A stretch of DNA of 64,000 nucleotides from Nitrospirota bacterium (lineage in GTDB: Bacteria; Nitrospirota; Nitrospiria; JACQBW01). Position numbers and translations under genes: made by a program. Below, piece after piece: positions 9,739 through 18,266 of the stretch; position 1 is the stretch's first letter, and every line of letters begins with the position of its first letter. Under the pieces are notes generated by a model. The model saw nothing but the letters and a program-made list of their open reading frames with translations. It made no database searches and was not told the origin of the DNA. The stretch spans positions 62,001 through 126,000 of the forward strand of contig JACQBW010000007.1 of assembly GCA_016194305.1 (NCBI GenBank), in the 5' to 3' direction.

Positions 9739-11469
9739 CTATTTCTGAACCACCAAAATCCTCTTGGTGTCGTAAGGAGGCACATCCAGGTAATTGAGTG
9801 TCTGTATTGCAATGTTTCTGAAAACAGGCGCCGCGACACTCCCTCCCCAGGTAACACCCTTGGGATTCTGAATCACGACAAGAATCACGAGTTGGGGATC
9901 ATGGGCCGGAACAAACCCGCCAAAGGAGGCAATAAATCGATCCGTCGAATACGCGTGAGTTGCCGAATTCACCATTTGGGCGGTCCCGGTCTTACCCGCA
10001 ACGACAAATCCCGGCGTCGCGGCTTTTTCTCCCGTTCCTCCGGCCTGAACCACGGTTTGAAGTATTCGGTTCATTTCCGCCGCCGTCTGTTCAGAGATGA
10101 CCCGTTTAGGGATTTCAACCTGATCCGGAACCTCTTTAAATCCGTCCACTTTTTTAACCAGATGCGGTTTGAGCAAAACCCCTCCATTCGCAATAACGCT
10201 GAATGCCGTTGCCATCTGAAGGGGGGTCACCGAAATTCCCTGTCCAATCGAAACAGAGGCCACTGTTCGCCGAGGAAGGTGAGAGGAATGATTGACAATT
10301 CCAGAAACCTCTCCCTTCAAATCAATCCCTGTCTTGGATCCGAATCCAAACGCCTGCACATACTGCATCAACTTGCTTTCACCTAGCCTCAGCGCAATTT
10401 TAGCTGTACCGATATTGCTTGATTTCTGGATCACCTGAGAAAAAGAAAGCATCCCTTCCCGGGTATGATCATGAATCGGCTTGCCATCAATATCGTAAAG
10501 TCCGTTCTCGCAGAATATCATCTCGTCGGGAGTCACCACTTTTTCTTCCAGGGCAGCTGAAGCGGTTACAATCTTAAAGGTCGATCCCGGTTCATACGAA
10601 TCGGTAATTCCCCTGTTTCGCCATTCGGACGGTGAATAAGATCGAACGGAATTCGGATTAAAATCGGGCCTGACTACCCAGGCCAGGATCTCGCCCGTTT
10701 TCGGTTGGATGACAATCACCGTACCGCTGTCTGCGCCGGATTCATTCATCATGGCATCCAGCTCTTTTTCGCTGATATACTGAATCACCTCATCGATTGT
10801 CAGAAAAAGGTCCACTCCCTTCTTCGGAAAATGGTAATCCAGGCCTCGGGGAAATATTTCTTCACCGCGGGCATCTCTTTCCAGAGTCAGGGAAACTGTT
10901 TTACCCTGAAGAATCGAATCATACTGTTTTTCGATCCCCTCCAACCCTTGATTTTCTAACCCGACAAACCCGAGTATGTGTCCCATGAGATGCCTCTTGG
11001 GATAAAATCGCGCCGGTTCCATCATCACACCCACTGATTCGAGACCGAGATTTTCAATGGCCGTTGAAACGTCCGGGGTCACCTTGCGTTTTATCCAGGT
11101 AAAGGCTCTTTCTTCCGTGAGTTTTACAATCAGGGATGACTTGGGTTCATTGACAATGAGAGCCATCTCTTCTGCGACCATTGCGGGATTCGTCATCATG
11201 GATGGAATGGCATAGAGAGAAGGAACTTCCAGGTTGGCGGCCAAAATTCTTCCCTGTCGATCAAGGATTTTACCCCGCTCTCCCTCGATAACGACCGTTT
11301 TTTGATGCTGTTTCTGCGCCTTTTTGGAAAGATTCTGCGTAATAAAAATCTGCAGAAAGATTAATCGGGAGGTGAGAAGTCCCAATCCGAGAAAGAAAAG
11401 GAGAATGATGACTTTCGTGCGAAAAAATTTTCCTCGAACAGCATGACCTTCATTCAGATGTCTTCGCAT
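9739..11469 (-). CDS. ftsI: Septal peptidoglycan transpeptidase FtsI (PBP3-type)
   Basis: Single-pass membrane class B penicillin-binding protein that cross-links septal peptidoglycan with FtsW. One N-terminal transmembrane helix (about 19-43) precedes the PBP dimerisation domain. The transpeptidase domain has all three catalytic motifs in order: STFK (nucleophile Ser296), SSN (350-352) and KTG (493-495). No PASTA domains are present. The 576-residue length is normal. The start touches the ftsL stop (1 bp shared) and murE follows. A start some residues downstream is possible. Confidence 0.95.
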   Translation of the reverse strand: MRRHLNEGHAVRGKFFRTKVIILLFFLGLGLLTSRLIFLQIFITQNLSKKAQKQHQKTVVIEGERGKILDRQGRILAANLEVPSLYAIPSMMTNPAMVAEEMALIVNEPKSSLIVKLTEERAFTWIKRKVTPDVSTAIENLGLESVGVMMEPARFYPKRHLMGHILGFVGLENQGLEGIEKQYDSILQGKTVSLTLERDARGEEIFPRGLDYHFPKKGVDLFLTIDEVIQYISEKELDAMMNESGADSGTVIVIQPKTGEILAWVVRPDFNPNSVRSYSPSEWRNRGITDSYEPGSTFKIVTASAALEEKVVTPDEMIFCENGLYDIDGKPIHDHTREGMLSFSQVIQKSSNIGTAKIALRLGESKLMQYVQAFGFGSKTGIDLKGEVSGIVNHSSHLPRRTVASVSIGQGISVTPLQMATAFSVIANGGVLLKPHLVKKVDGFKEVPDQVEIPKRVISEQTAAEMNRILQTVVQAGGTGEKAATPGFVVAGKTGTAQMVNSATHAYSTDRFIASFGGFVPAHDPQLVILVVIQNPKGVTWGGSVAAPVFRNIAIQTLNYLDVPPYDTKRILVVQK

Positions 11470-11816
11470 TATTTAAAGATGTTTCTTGAGGTCTCCCTTT
11501 CAGCCACCTCAACCGATGGCGTTTTGTTATTGGGATTGAGTTCTGTCACTCTGATTTTTCCCGTCGACGATCCCGGCACCATTCCAAGCTGGGTCACCGC
11601 AATATGTTCGATTCGATCAAGTGAAGAAAGGCTGGATATTTCGATTTGTAATTCGGTATGAGTGCGTTCGAGGATCTTTTTCTCTTTCTGCATTTGACTC
11701 ATCTCATATCCCATCTTGACGACGTGAATGTGATAGGCGAGATAAACCACGATACCTGAAAATATCAGAATGCCGCATTTGAGATAGGTCCAGTCGGACG
11801 ATTTCTTATTTCTCAT
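11469..11816 (-). CDS. ftsL: Cell division protein FtsL (probable)
   Basis: Small bitopic divisome protein expected to pair with FtsB and FtsQ in activating FtsWI. The 115 residues have a short basic cytoplasmic tail, one transmembrane helix (about 13-30) and a periplasmic coiled-coil-like helix rich in Lys, Glu and Leu. Sequence conservation in FtsL is weak, so the call rests mainly on architecture and on its position between rsmH (4-bp overlap) and ftsI (1-bp overlap), where ftsL is normally found. Confidence 0.82.
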   Translation of the reverse strand: MRNKKSSDWTYLKCGILIFSGIVVYLAYHIHVVKMGYEMSQMQKEKKILERTHTELQIEISSLSSLDRIEHIAVTQLGMVPGSSTGKIRVTELNPNNKTPSVEVAERETSRNIFK

Positions 11817-12715
11817 GCTCTCCTCTCGATGACTCTCATTTTCGCGCTGCGGGATGCAGGGTTAACTTTTACTTCCGATTCGCCCGGAGATACCGGCTTT
11901 TTAGTCCACTGGAACAGGGGATCCTTTTTCCGTTTTTGCACAAGATCCAGAAACGTTCGTTTCACGATCCGGTCTTCAAGCGAATGGAACGATATAATCG
12001 CCAGCCTTCCGCCAATCGCAAGATATTGAAATATCTCCCGAATAAATTCTGACAACAGGTCCAGTTCCCGATTGACGGCGATTCGAAGTGCCTGAAATGT
12101 TCGAGTTGCGGGGTGAATTCGTCCATATCGATATTGTGAGGGGACCGATTTTTTTATCAGTTCGGAAAGTTGTCCTGTGGTCATGATCGGGCTTTTCTCG
12201 CGTTCCCGGACAATCGACCTGGCAATGCGTCCCGCATACCTTTCTTCTCCATACCGTTCAATGAGTCCGGAGAGTTCCTCTTGACTAAGGGATTCCACCA
12301 GATCCCTTGCCTGAAGAGGTTGGGATGGATCCATTCTCATATCAAGCGGTCCGGATTTCTGAAAGCTAAATCCCCGGTCGGGATTTTCCAATTGAAGGGT
12401 TGAAACACCCAAATCGGCCAATATCCCGTGAAAGGTCCCTTTTCTTTCTGAATGAATCACCTGGCTCACATGCCTGAAATCGGAGTGATAAAAAAAATAT
12501 CTTCCTTGATATTTTTCCCGAAGCCTTTCGTCCGCCTGGGTTAATGCGGTCTGATCTCTATCCAGGCCGAAAAGTCTCCCATCGGGCGAAGATTTTTCCA
12601 AAATGGCTTCGCTATGTCCGCCTCCACCTACGGTACAATCAAGATAGGATTTCCCGGGCCCGACCCTCAGATAGGAAATCACTTCGTCACACATCACCGG
12701 AAAATGCTGAATCAA
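11813..12715 (-). CDS. rsmH: 16S rRNA (cytosine(1402)-N4)-methyltransferase RsmH
   Basis: SAM-dependent methyltransferase that modifies C1402 of 16S rRNA in the decoding centre (formerly MraW). The 300 residues open with HFPVMCDEV and the SAM-binding GGGGHSEAIL loop (about 30-39). Further in are LADLGVS, FSFQKSGPLDMRMD and the late ISFHSLEDRIVK motif, all diagnostic of the family. It follows mraZ by 1 bp and overlaps ftsL by 4 bp. Confidence 0.97.
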   Translation of the reverse strand: MIQHFPVMCDEVISYLRVGPGKSYLDCTVGGGGHSEAILEKSSPDGRLFGLDRDQTALTQADERLREKYQGRYFFYHSDFRHVSQVIHSERKGTFHGILADLGVSTLQLENPDRGFSFQKSGPLDMRMDPSQPLQARDLVESLSQEELSGLIERYGEERYAGRIARSIVREREKSPIMTTGQLSELIKKSVPSQYRYGRIHPATRTFQALRIAVNRELDLLSEFIREIFQYLAIGGRLAIISFHSLEDRIVKRTFLDLVQKRKKDPLFQWTKKPVSPGESEVKVNPASRSAKMRVIERRA

Positions 12716-12716
12716 T

Positions 12717-13169
12717 TCAGAACCCCAGCTTAATGAGCAACTGCTTCATTCGATTCTGCGTGTCAGGGTGCGCGTTAATGGATTCCTGCGCTTTCCAGCT
12801 TTCAAGATCCCAAATTTCAAATTTGTGGTAATGACCGAGGAAGATAATTTCCCGCCCCAGGCGGGCATGCCGGCGAAGGTCATTTGAAAGGAGTATTCTC
12901 CCCTGTTTGTCAATCAAACACTCTTCTGCCGTTGCAAAAAAGAATCGGGCAAATCGCTGGATATCTTCCTCAACTCTCGGAAGATTCTGAATTTTTTCCG
13001 CAACCTGACGCCAGGCCTCCTGAGGGTAAACCGAAAGACAATGGTCCAGATCTCTGGCGACCACCAAGGTCGTTTCTTTCTTTTTTGAGGTCAGCTTTTC
13101 CCTGAATTTGCCAGGTATGCTCACCCTCCCTTTTTCGTCGATGTTATATTCAAACTGGCCAAGAAACAT
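12717..13169 (-). CDS. mraZ: Transcriptional regulator MraZ
   Basis: AbrB-like double-domain DNA-binding protein that typically regulates its own dcw operon. From ATG at 13169 the protein is 150 residues and begins MFLGQFEYNIDEKGRVSIPG, the conserved MraZ N-terminus; a second SpoVT/AbrB-like repeat contains EECLIDKQGRILL. An in-frame GTG at 13184 would add five residues (V/M-G-K-S-G) but lies inside the operator, so the ATG is preferred. It is the first gene of the cluster. Three TGGGN boxes directly precede it and the last box ends on the A of the ATG, which implies autoregulation. Confidence 0.95.
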   Translation of the reverse strand: MFLGQFEYNIDEKGRVSIPGKFREKLTSKKKETTLVVARDLDHCLSVYPQEAWRQVAEKIQNLPRVEEDIQRFARFFFATAEECLIDKQGRILLSNDLRRHARLGREIIFLGHYHKFEIWDLESWKAQESINAHPDTQNRMKQLLIKLGF

Positions 13170-13193
13170 CCCACTTTTCCCCACTTTTCCCCA
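13169..13193 (-). promoter_or_regulatory. MraZ operator: three TGGGN boxes with 5-nt spacers
   Basis: On the minus strand TGGGG, TGGGG and TGGGA lie at 13193-13189, 13183-13179 and 13173-13169, each pair separated by AAAAG. TGGGN repeats spaced by 5 nt are the known binding signature of MraZ. The array fills the predicted 5' untranslated region, contains the purine-rich ribosome-binding region, and its last base is the A of the mraZ start codon. Bound MraZ could therefore block both transcription and ribosome access. Confidence 0.85.
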
Positions 13194-13201
13194 TAAAATG
13201 G

Positions 13202-13229
13202 AGTATACACTTTAGAAATATGATGTCAA
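13202..13229 (-). promoter_or_regulatory. Sigma-70 promoter of the dcw operon
   Basis: Minus-strand TTGACA (13229-13224), a 16-nt spacer, then TATACT (13207-13202). The -35 is perfect and the -10 matches 5 of 6. The predicted start near 13195 is at the upstream edge of the MraZ boxes, giving a leader of only about 26 nt. Confidence 0.85.
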
Positions 13230-13319
13230 GAATAAATTCGCTGCTCCATTTGAAAAAAATAAAGGAGTCGCCTGGCGTGAATCAATAAACAGGATTTACA
13301 CTATCGGAGGATGGAGTTT

Positions 13320-15341
13320 CTAGAGTGACTGAACAAGTTGGGAAACGAAGACTTCGACGATTTTTGGATCAAATTGAGTCCCCGAATTGCGTTTCAGCTC
13401 TTCGATGGCCTGATCTCGGGTCAGTTTTGGACGGTAGGGACGGACGGATATCATCGCATGATAAGCTTCCGCAATTCCCAGGATTCGGGCCAGAAAAGGG
13501 ATTTCTTCCCCTTTCAAGCCATTGGGGTACCCATGCCCGTCGAATCGTTCATGATGATAAAGGATCGCGGGAAGAACCAGTTCCATTTGGGACGACTTCT
13601 TAAGAAGCATTTGAGCCAGGCTGGGATGGGCCTGAATAATCTTGACCTCTTCCGGAGAAAGAGGACCCGGTTTGTTCAATACCCTGTCCGGGATACTGAC
13701 TGTTCCAATATTATGGAGGAAACTGGCCAGCTGAAGACTCTTTTTCTGATCGTCGTTGAGTTCTAACGCATCTCCCAAGAGCGTGGCATATTCCACAACA
13801 CCATCTGTATGACCCCGGGTATACGGGCACTTTGCATCAATGGCCATCGCCAGATCCCGAATCGTCGTAATCTTGGGATCTGTGAGAAGATCGTCCAGTT
13901 TTCTCTTGTCTTTCTCGATCGCCGATTTGAGCGTCTCGCTGTAACAGCAAACCCGGTTTCGGCCTTCATTTTTCGCAAAATAGAGCGCCTGATCGGCCAT
14001 GATAATCAACTCTTCCCGGGTTTTCGTATCTTCCGGAAAGGAAGAGATCCCTATGCTCACCGTGACATGGACAAAGTGTCCTGGAACAGCCACAAAGTGA
14101 TTTCCTTCAATGGATTGCCGGATTCTTTCCGCGACAACCTTGGCGTCCTCTTTCGAAGTTTGAGGAAGAATTACGGTAAACTCTTCGCCGCCGTATCGGG
14201 AAGGAATATCCGCATTTCGGATCCCTTTTCTGATAAGCCGGACAATCTCCTTTAGGACCTGATCTCCCGTCACGTGACCATGGGTATCATTTAACGTCTT
14301 AAAATGGTCGATATCCAGTATGAGAACAGAAAAGAGATTGCCGTACCGGTTGCCTCGTTCCACTTCCTCCAGGAGCCGGTTTTGAAATTCCCGGTGGTTA
14401 TAAAGCCCCGTCAGACTATCTGTCACGGCCTGCTTTTCGACCCCCTCCAGAAACCAGGCATTGTCAATGGCGACTGCGGTGTGGACTGCCAGCGTTGAAA
14501 GGGCCACTTTCTCTTCTTCTGAAAAGGGCGTTCCTTCTATCTTATTCATGACATTGAGCACTCCCATCACTTTTTCCTGCTTAAAGAGAGGGACAGAGAG
14601 AATCTGGCGGATAGCAGGCTGATGTTCCGGCGTCGCTTTCCAGCGAGGGTGGATAAGAGGTTCTTCTATCACCACGGGTTCACGTTCGGAATAGCCCATA
14701 CCCAATAAACCTTGCAACGGAACGGGCGTGAGCAAATTTTCCGGGTTCATTTGAAATCCGGACAGGGTGGTATGGACTATTTCTGTCTTCTCCGGATCGA
14801 GCAGGATCAGGACTGCGCACTCCGTATGAATGAGCTCCCGGGCACCGTCCACCAAAATCTGAGTCAGTGTATCGACCCTTCTTTCTTTGGCAACAGACAG
14901 GGATATCTCCTGAAGTTTTCGGGTCCTCGTGGAGGATTCTGCCAGACGTCGCTTGATTTGATTGTTTTCAATTGTCTTTTGTACAACGATCGAGATGGTC
15001 TCAAGGTAATTCTTATTTTTAATAATATATTCGCTGGCCCCTTTTTTCATGGATTCTACCGCGATCTTTTCATCGCCCTGACCCGTGACCATAATGACCG
15101 GTATGGCATGGCCTTCATCCCGAATCTTTCCGAGCACCTCCAAACCATTCATGCGGGGAAGACTATAATCGAGAATTATGGCATCGAAATGGTCTTTTCC
15201 AAGCCACTCCAGCGCAGTGAGTCCATTATCCGCGGCCAGAATTTCAAAACCCGCTTCGTGGGCCTGAAACGCTTCGATCATCATCTCCTGTTGGTCGGGA
15301 TTATCTTCAATCAGGAGCAATTTAAACGGCTTCTTGGGCAT
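13320..15341 (-). CDS. Response regulator with GAF, GGDEF and degenerate HD-GYP domains
   Basis: Cytoplasmic c-di-GMP signalling protein of 673 residues. Domains in order: REC (about 6-120, phosphoacceptor Asp58), GAF (about 150-295), GGDEF (about 305-470) and HD-GYP (about 490-670). The cyclase site GGEEF (384-388) is intact, with an RNAD inhibitory I-site (375-378). In the HD-GYP domain the HD pair reads His-Asn (543-544) and the usual ADAYDAM region reads AEAYHAM, although HHE (596-598) and GYP (604-606) are kept. Diguanylate cyclase activity is therefore likely and phosphodiesterase activity doubtful. It starts 11 bp after the upstream response regulator gene, so it is probably the output of that pathway. 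Confidence 0.9.
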   Translation of the reverse strand: MPKKPFKLLLIEDNPDQQEMMIEAFQAHEAGFEILAADNGLTALEWLGKDHFDAIILDYSLPRMNGLEVLGKIRDEGHAIPVIMVTGQGDEKIAVESMKKGASEYIIKNKNYLETISIVVQKTIENNQIKRRLAESSTRTRKLQEISLSVAKERRVDTLTQILVDGARELIHTECAVLILLDPEKTEIVHTTLSGFQMNPENLLTPVPLQGLLGMGYSEREPVVIEEPLIHPRWKATPEHQPAIRQILSVPLFKQEKVMGVLNVMNKIEGTPFSEEEKVALSTLAVHTAVAIDNAWFLEGVEKQAVTDSLTGLYNHREFQNRLLEEVERGNRYGNLFSVLILDIDHFKTLNDTHGHVTGDQVLKEIVRLIRKGIRNADIPSRYGGEEFTVILPQTSKEDAKVVAERIRQSIEGNHFVAVPGHFVHVTVSIGISSFPEDTKTREELIIMADQALYFAKNEGRNRVCCYSETLKSAIEKDKRKLDDLLTDPKITTIRDLAMAIDAKCPYTRGHTDGVVEYATLLGDALELNDDQKKSLQLASFLHNIGTVSIPDRVLNKPGPLSPEEVKIIQAHPSLAQMLLKKSSQMELVLPAILYHHERFDGHGYPNGLKGEEIPFLARILGIAEAYHAMISVRPYRPKLTRDQAIEELKRNSGTQFDPKIVEVFVSQLVQSL

Positions 15342-15352
15342 AAGTCCTTCTA

Positions 15353-15787
15353 CTATGCGTTATCGTGCTTCGGGCCACTGTTGGTCGTCAGCCAGTAGAG
15401 CTTGAGTGACTTTATTTTTTCAGAAAAATCCTTGAATTGAACCGGCTTGGTGATAAAACTATTGACACCCATGGCATAGCATTTCAAGATCTCCTCGCCC
15501 CGATCTGAAGTCGTCAGCATAATCACCGGAATGACTTTCAGATCGACATCCTCCTTAATCTTTTTTAAAACATCGATTCCACTCAATTTAGGCAGGTTGA
15601 TATCGAGCAAAATCATATCGGGGCGTATTGCCTTTTCGTACACTCCCTTTTTATGAAGGTAATCGATGACCTCCTGACCATCCTTGACCCAATGAACAAG
15701 GATACCGTCATCACCCTCTTCCAGCGACGATTTCGTCATTTCGGCGTGATCGGGATCGTCTTCGACCAGCAACACCACAATCTGCAT
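15353..15787 (-). CDS. Stand-alone response regulator, Rcp1-like
   Basis: Single REC-domain protein of 144 residues with no output domain. The acidic pocket EDD is at 9-11 and the phosphoacceptor Asp62 sits in ILLDINLPKLSG; the switch Thr/Ser and Lys are in MLTTSD and TKPVQF. The spacing and sequence resemble Rcp1/CheY-like partners of kinases with phytochrome-type HisKA domains. It lies 89 bp after the histidine kinase gene and 11 bp before the GGDEF/HD-GYP regulator, so it could relay phosphate between them. The pairing is inferred from order only. Confidence 0.88.
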   Translation of the reverse strand: MQIVVLLVEDDPDHAEMTKSSLEEGDDGILVHWVKDGQEVIDYLHKKGVYEKAIRPDMILLDINLPKLSGIDVLKKIKEDVDLKVIPVIMLTTSDRGEEILKCYAMGVNSFITKPVQFKDFSEKIKSLKLYWLTTNSGPKHDNA

Positions 15788-15876
15788 TGTAAAAAGCTCC
15801 GTTCGAGGTCCCTAAAAAATATTTCCCCTGAATTTAAACATACCATGAATCAAACCAGTGTCAATCTTCTTTGTCC

Positions 15877-17346
15877 TCAATTTCTAGGAAATTTCACGAA
15901 AAAGGTCGTGCCCGCCCCTTTTTGTGATTCCAGCCAAATTTTCCCGCCGCCCATATCGACAATTTTCTTGACAATAGAGAGACCCACTCCGGTTCCTTCG
16001 ACAGTTACCTCTTTTAATCGATGGAAAACGCCGAATATTTTGTCAAAATAATTCGGATCAATTCCGATTCCATTATCTTTGACATAAAATTCTATACTGT
16101 CTTTTTCCTCTCGACCTCCTATTTCAATTCTGGGATGGGGTTGGTCACCCATAAACTTTTCGGCGTTCGTAATCAGATTTTGAAAAAGGTGAGTCAGATG
16201 GCCCCGCTCATATTTGAAATCAGGCAACGAGGGAACGATCACCGCTTCGATTCCTTTTTCACGAAACCGCTCTTTATGGATAGCTAGGATCTCTTTCAGC
16301 GTGTCATGGAGGTCAACTATTTCAGGATTTTCCTGCTTTCGACCGATTCTCGACAGGGAGAGGAGATCATTGATCAGGTCTTCCATATAGTTCGTATTGG
16401 CGACGATCCTGTCCAGGTAATGTCTCCCCTTTTCATCAATCTGATTCCCATATTTGTTTAAAAAGAGGGAAGCCATGCCTTGCATCGACACGACCGGTGA
16501 CTTGAGGTCGTGAGAAATCGTATAAACGAACGATTCCAGCTCATGGGTTCGCTCTTTCACCTGTCTTTCGAGATTTCCGTAAACCTGGGCAAGATCATGA
16601 CTCATATTGTTAAAGCTTTCTGTCAACTGTCCCAGTTCGTCTCGAGACAATACCGGGATAAGAGATCCGTAATCTCCTTTACTGATCCGGAGAGTCCCTT
16701 CCGCCAGGATTTGAATCCGTTTCAATATACTTCCGATAAATAATATGGAAACCAGAAGCATTCCTCCGCCGCTAATGATCATAATCCAGAACATCTGGTT
16801 GGAAATTCGATCGACGGTCTCGAGCACATTCTTAATCGGGTATCCCAGACGCAAGGTTCCTAATCGGGTCTTTTCCTGGATTTTATCTCCCCCGAAAAGG
16901 AGAAATTCTTCCCCCGATCTGGCCTTTTGAACAGACCAGACAGGCAACCATATTTCAAGAACAGATTTTCCTTCGTGGGTGACTTCTTGATAGCCGGGCC
17001 GGTCGGATTTTAAAGATTTAAGCGTCATGACATCGGTATAACGCTTCCCTTTCTCAACAACATTGGTGTGAGCCATGACCAGGCCATTGGGATCAAGCGC
17101 CATGGCGTATAGGGCTCCAGTCCGGTCCATACTTTCCTGCAATAACAACAAGAGCTGGATTTCCTTGCCGTCCGTAAACGCGGAAACGGAAGAGGACTGA
17201 AGTTCACTCGATTTCAGATGTCCTCGTTTTGCAACTTCCTCGATGAGGATCTTACGAACCGCAATATTGGAAAACCAGATAATGACTGTGCCGGTGAGCA
17301 AGATAATTGAAATCAAAAACAAGATCAGCTTGACTTTCAGCTTCAC
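15877..17346 (-). CDS. Membrane sensor histidine kinase (Cache-like/HAMP/HisKA/HATPase)
   Basis: Inner-membrane two-component sensor of 489 residues. Transmembrane helices at about 7-27 and 186-206 bracket a periplasmic Cache-like domain (about 30-185, with the ALDPNGLVMAHT strand pattern). HAMP spans about 207-260. HisKA has the phosphoacceptor His279 in SHDLKSP, and the HATPase domain has the N-box around Asn394, DNGIGI (424-429) and GTGVGL (451-456). It overlaps the periplasmic binding-protein gene by 4 bp, so binding protein and kinase are likely translated together and may form one sensor. The ligand is unknown. Confidence 0.92.
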   Translation of the reverse strand: MKLKVKLILFLISIILLTGTVIIWFSNIAVRKILIEEVAKRGHLKSSELQSSSVSAFTDGKEIQLLLLLQESMDRTGALYAMALDPNGLVMAHTNVVEKGKRYTDVMTLKSLKSDRPGYQEVTHEGKSVLEIWLPVWSVQKARSGEEFLLFGGDKIQEKTRLGTLRLGYPIKNVLETVDRISNQMFWIMIISGGGMLLVSILFIGSILKRIQILAEGTLRISKGDYGSLIPVLSRDELGQLTESFNNMSHDLAQVYGNLERQVKERTHELESFVYTISHDLKSPVVSMQGMASLFLNKYGNQIDEKGRHYLDRIVANTNYMEDLINDLLSLSRIGRKQENPEIVDLHDTLKEILAIHKERFREKGIEAVIVPSLPDFKYERGHLTHLFQNLITNAEKFMGDQPHPRIEIGGREEKDSIEFYVKDNGIGIDPNYFDKIFGVFHRLKEVTVEGTGVGLSIVKKIVDMGGGKIWLESQKGAGTTFFVKFPRN

Positions 17347-18227
17347 GGCGACACCTTTTCGGATTTCTGAAGCACATTTTCGGATATCTTGAGCCCCAGT
17401 GTATTGACCGCCTTTATATTGATGGTTACTTGCATCTTTTCAGGGTAAATTTCGGATAGGTTCAATCCTCCGTTCAACAATTGGTGTGCGGCGACTCCGG
17501 CAATCCGTCCTATTTCATGGAAGGGAGTCGCGATCGACGCGGTCGCACCCTGTTCCACCAATCCCGATGACGGTGTATAGAGCGGAACTTTATTCGACCA
17601 GGAAAACTCCTTCAAAACTTTAAAGCTTTGCGAACTGATCAGAAGAGGGTCAGGCATTAACCAGATGGCATCAATTAATGAGTAAATGGATCGAAGACGA
17701 TCGGGAATCTCTTCCGTTTTGTTTAATTTTTCTGAAATGACTTCAACGCCTGCCGAAAGCGCCGCCTGCCGCATTTTCTCAACCCGGCTTTCCAGGGAAT
17801 TTGAAACCCAGAAGATCGCCAGTTTTTTCATCGAAGGCTGAATTTCTTTCAATTTCAAGACTATCGCATTTTCCGCGGGAAGCATCCTGACCGCAATCGA
17901 AAGACCGATCCTGTCTTTAGAGCTGACCTCTGTTCCCGGTGCCAGACAGAAAATCAGATTCGTATGTTCCGGATAAGGAAAAAGCACAGCCTTCCCTCCG
18001 AAGGCAACGACAAGTTTCGTATCGTTATCGATCTTGAATTTGTCGCCAGACAAATTGTAAGAACGAACCGACTGTCCAAACCCTTCCTGGAATCCTTCGA
18101 AGGCTTCATGGTAAGGTCCCAGATCAGAACTGAGAACCGCGATAATCTCGTGGCCCGAGCATATGACGCCAAAATTCACCCAGAACCCGATTGCCATCGC
18201 AAAGAAAATAGCGCTACGTATTATCAT
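17343..18227 (-). CDS. Periplasmic ABC-type substrate-binding-like protein
   Basis: Exported protein of 294 residues with an N-terminal signal peptide (about 1-25) and the two-lobed pattern of the ABC_sub_bind family (PF04392-like): a first lobe beginning HEIIAVLSSDLGPYHEAF, a hinge, and a C-terminal lobe with GRIAGVAAHQLLNGG. No permease or ATPase gene lies nearby; its neighbours are a TonB receptor upstream (39-bp gap) and a histidine kinase downstream (4-bp overlap). This suggests ligand presentation to the kinase rather than, or besides, import. The ligand cannot be read from sequence. Confidence 0.8.
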   Translation of the reverse strand: MIIRSAIFFAMAIGFWVNFGVICSGHEIIAVLSSDLGPYHEAFEGFQEGFGQSVRSYNLSGDKFKIDNDTKLVVAFGGKAVLFPYPEHTNLIFCLAPGTEVSSKDRIGLSIAVRMLPAENAIVLKLKEIQPSMKKLAIFWVSNSLESRVEKMRQAALSAGVEVISEKLNKTEEIPDRLRSIYSLIDAIWLMPDPLLISSQSFKVLKEFSWSNKVPLYTPSSGLVEQGATASIATPFHEIGRIAGVAAHQLLNGGLNLSEIYPEKMQVTINIKAVNTLGLKISENVLQKSEKVSP

Positions 18228-18266
18228 CTGGCATCTATTACCTGACTGGGAAAATGGATCAAATTA

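Noticed and set aside
9544-10386. Plus-strand 280-residue open frame opposite ftsI
   Set aside because: It is antisense to the catalytic part of ftsI; the composition (many Arg, His, Asn) is that of a shadow frame.
13170-13184. GTG start of mraZ at 13184
   Set aside because: The five extra residues are encoded by the MraZ boxes, and the conserved protein begins at the ATG at 13169.
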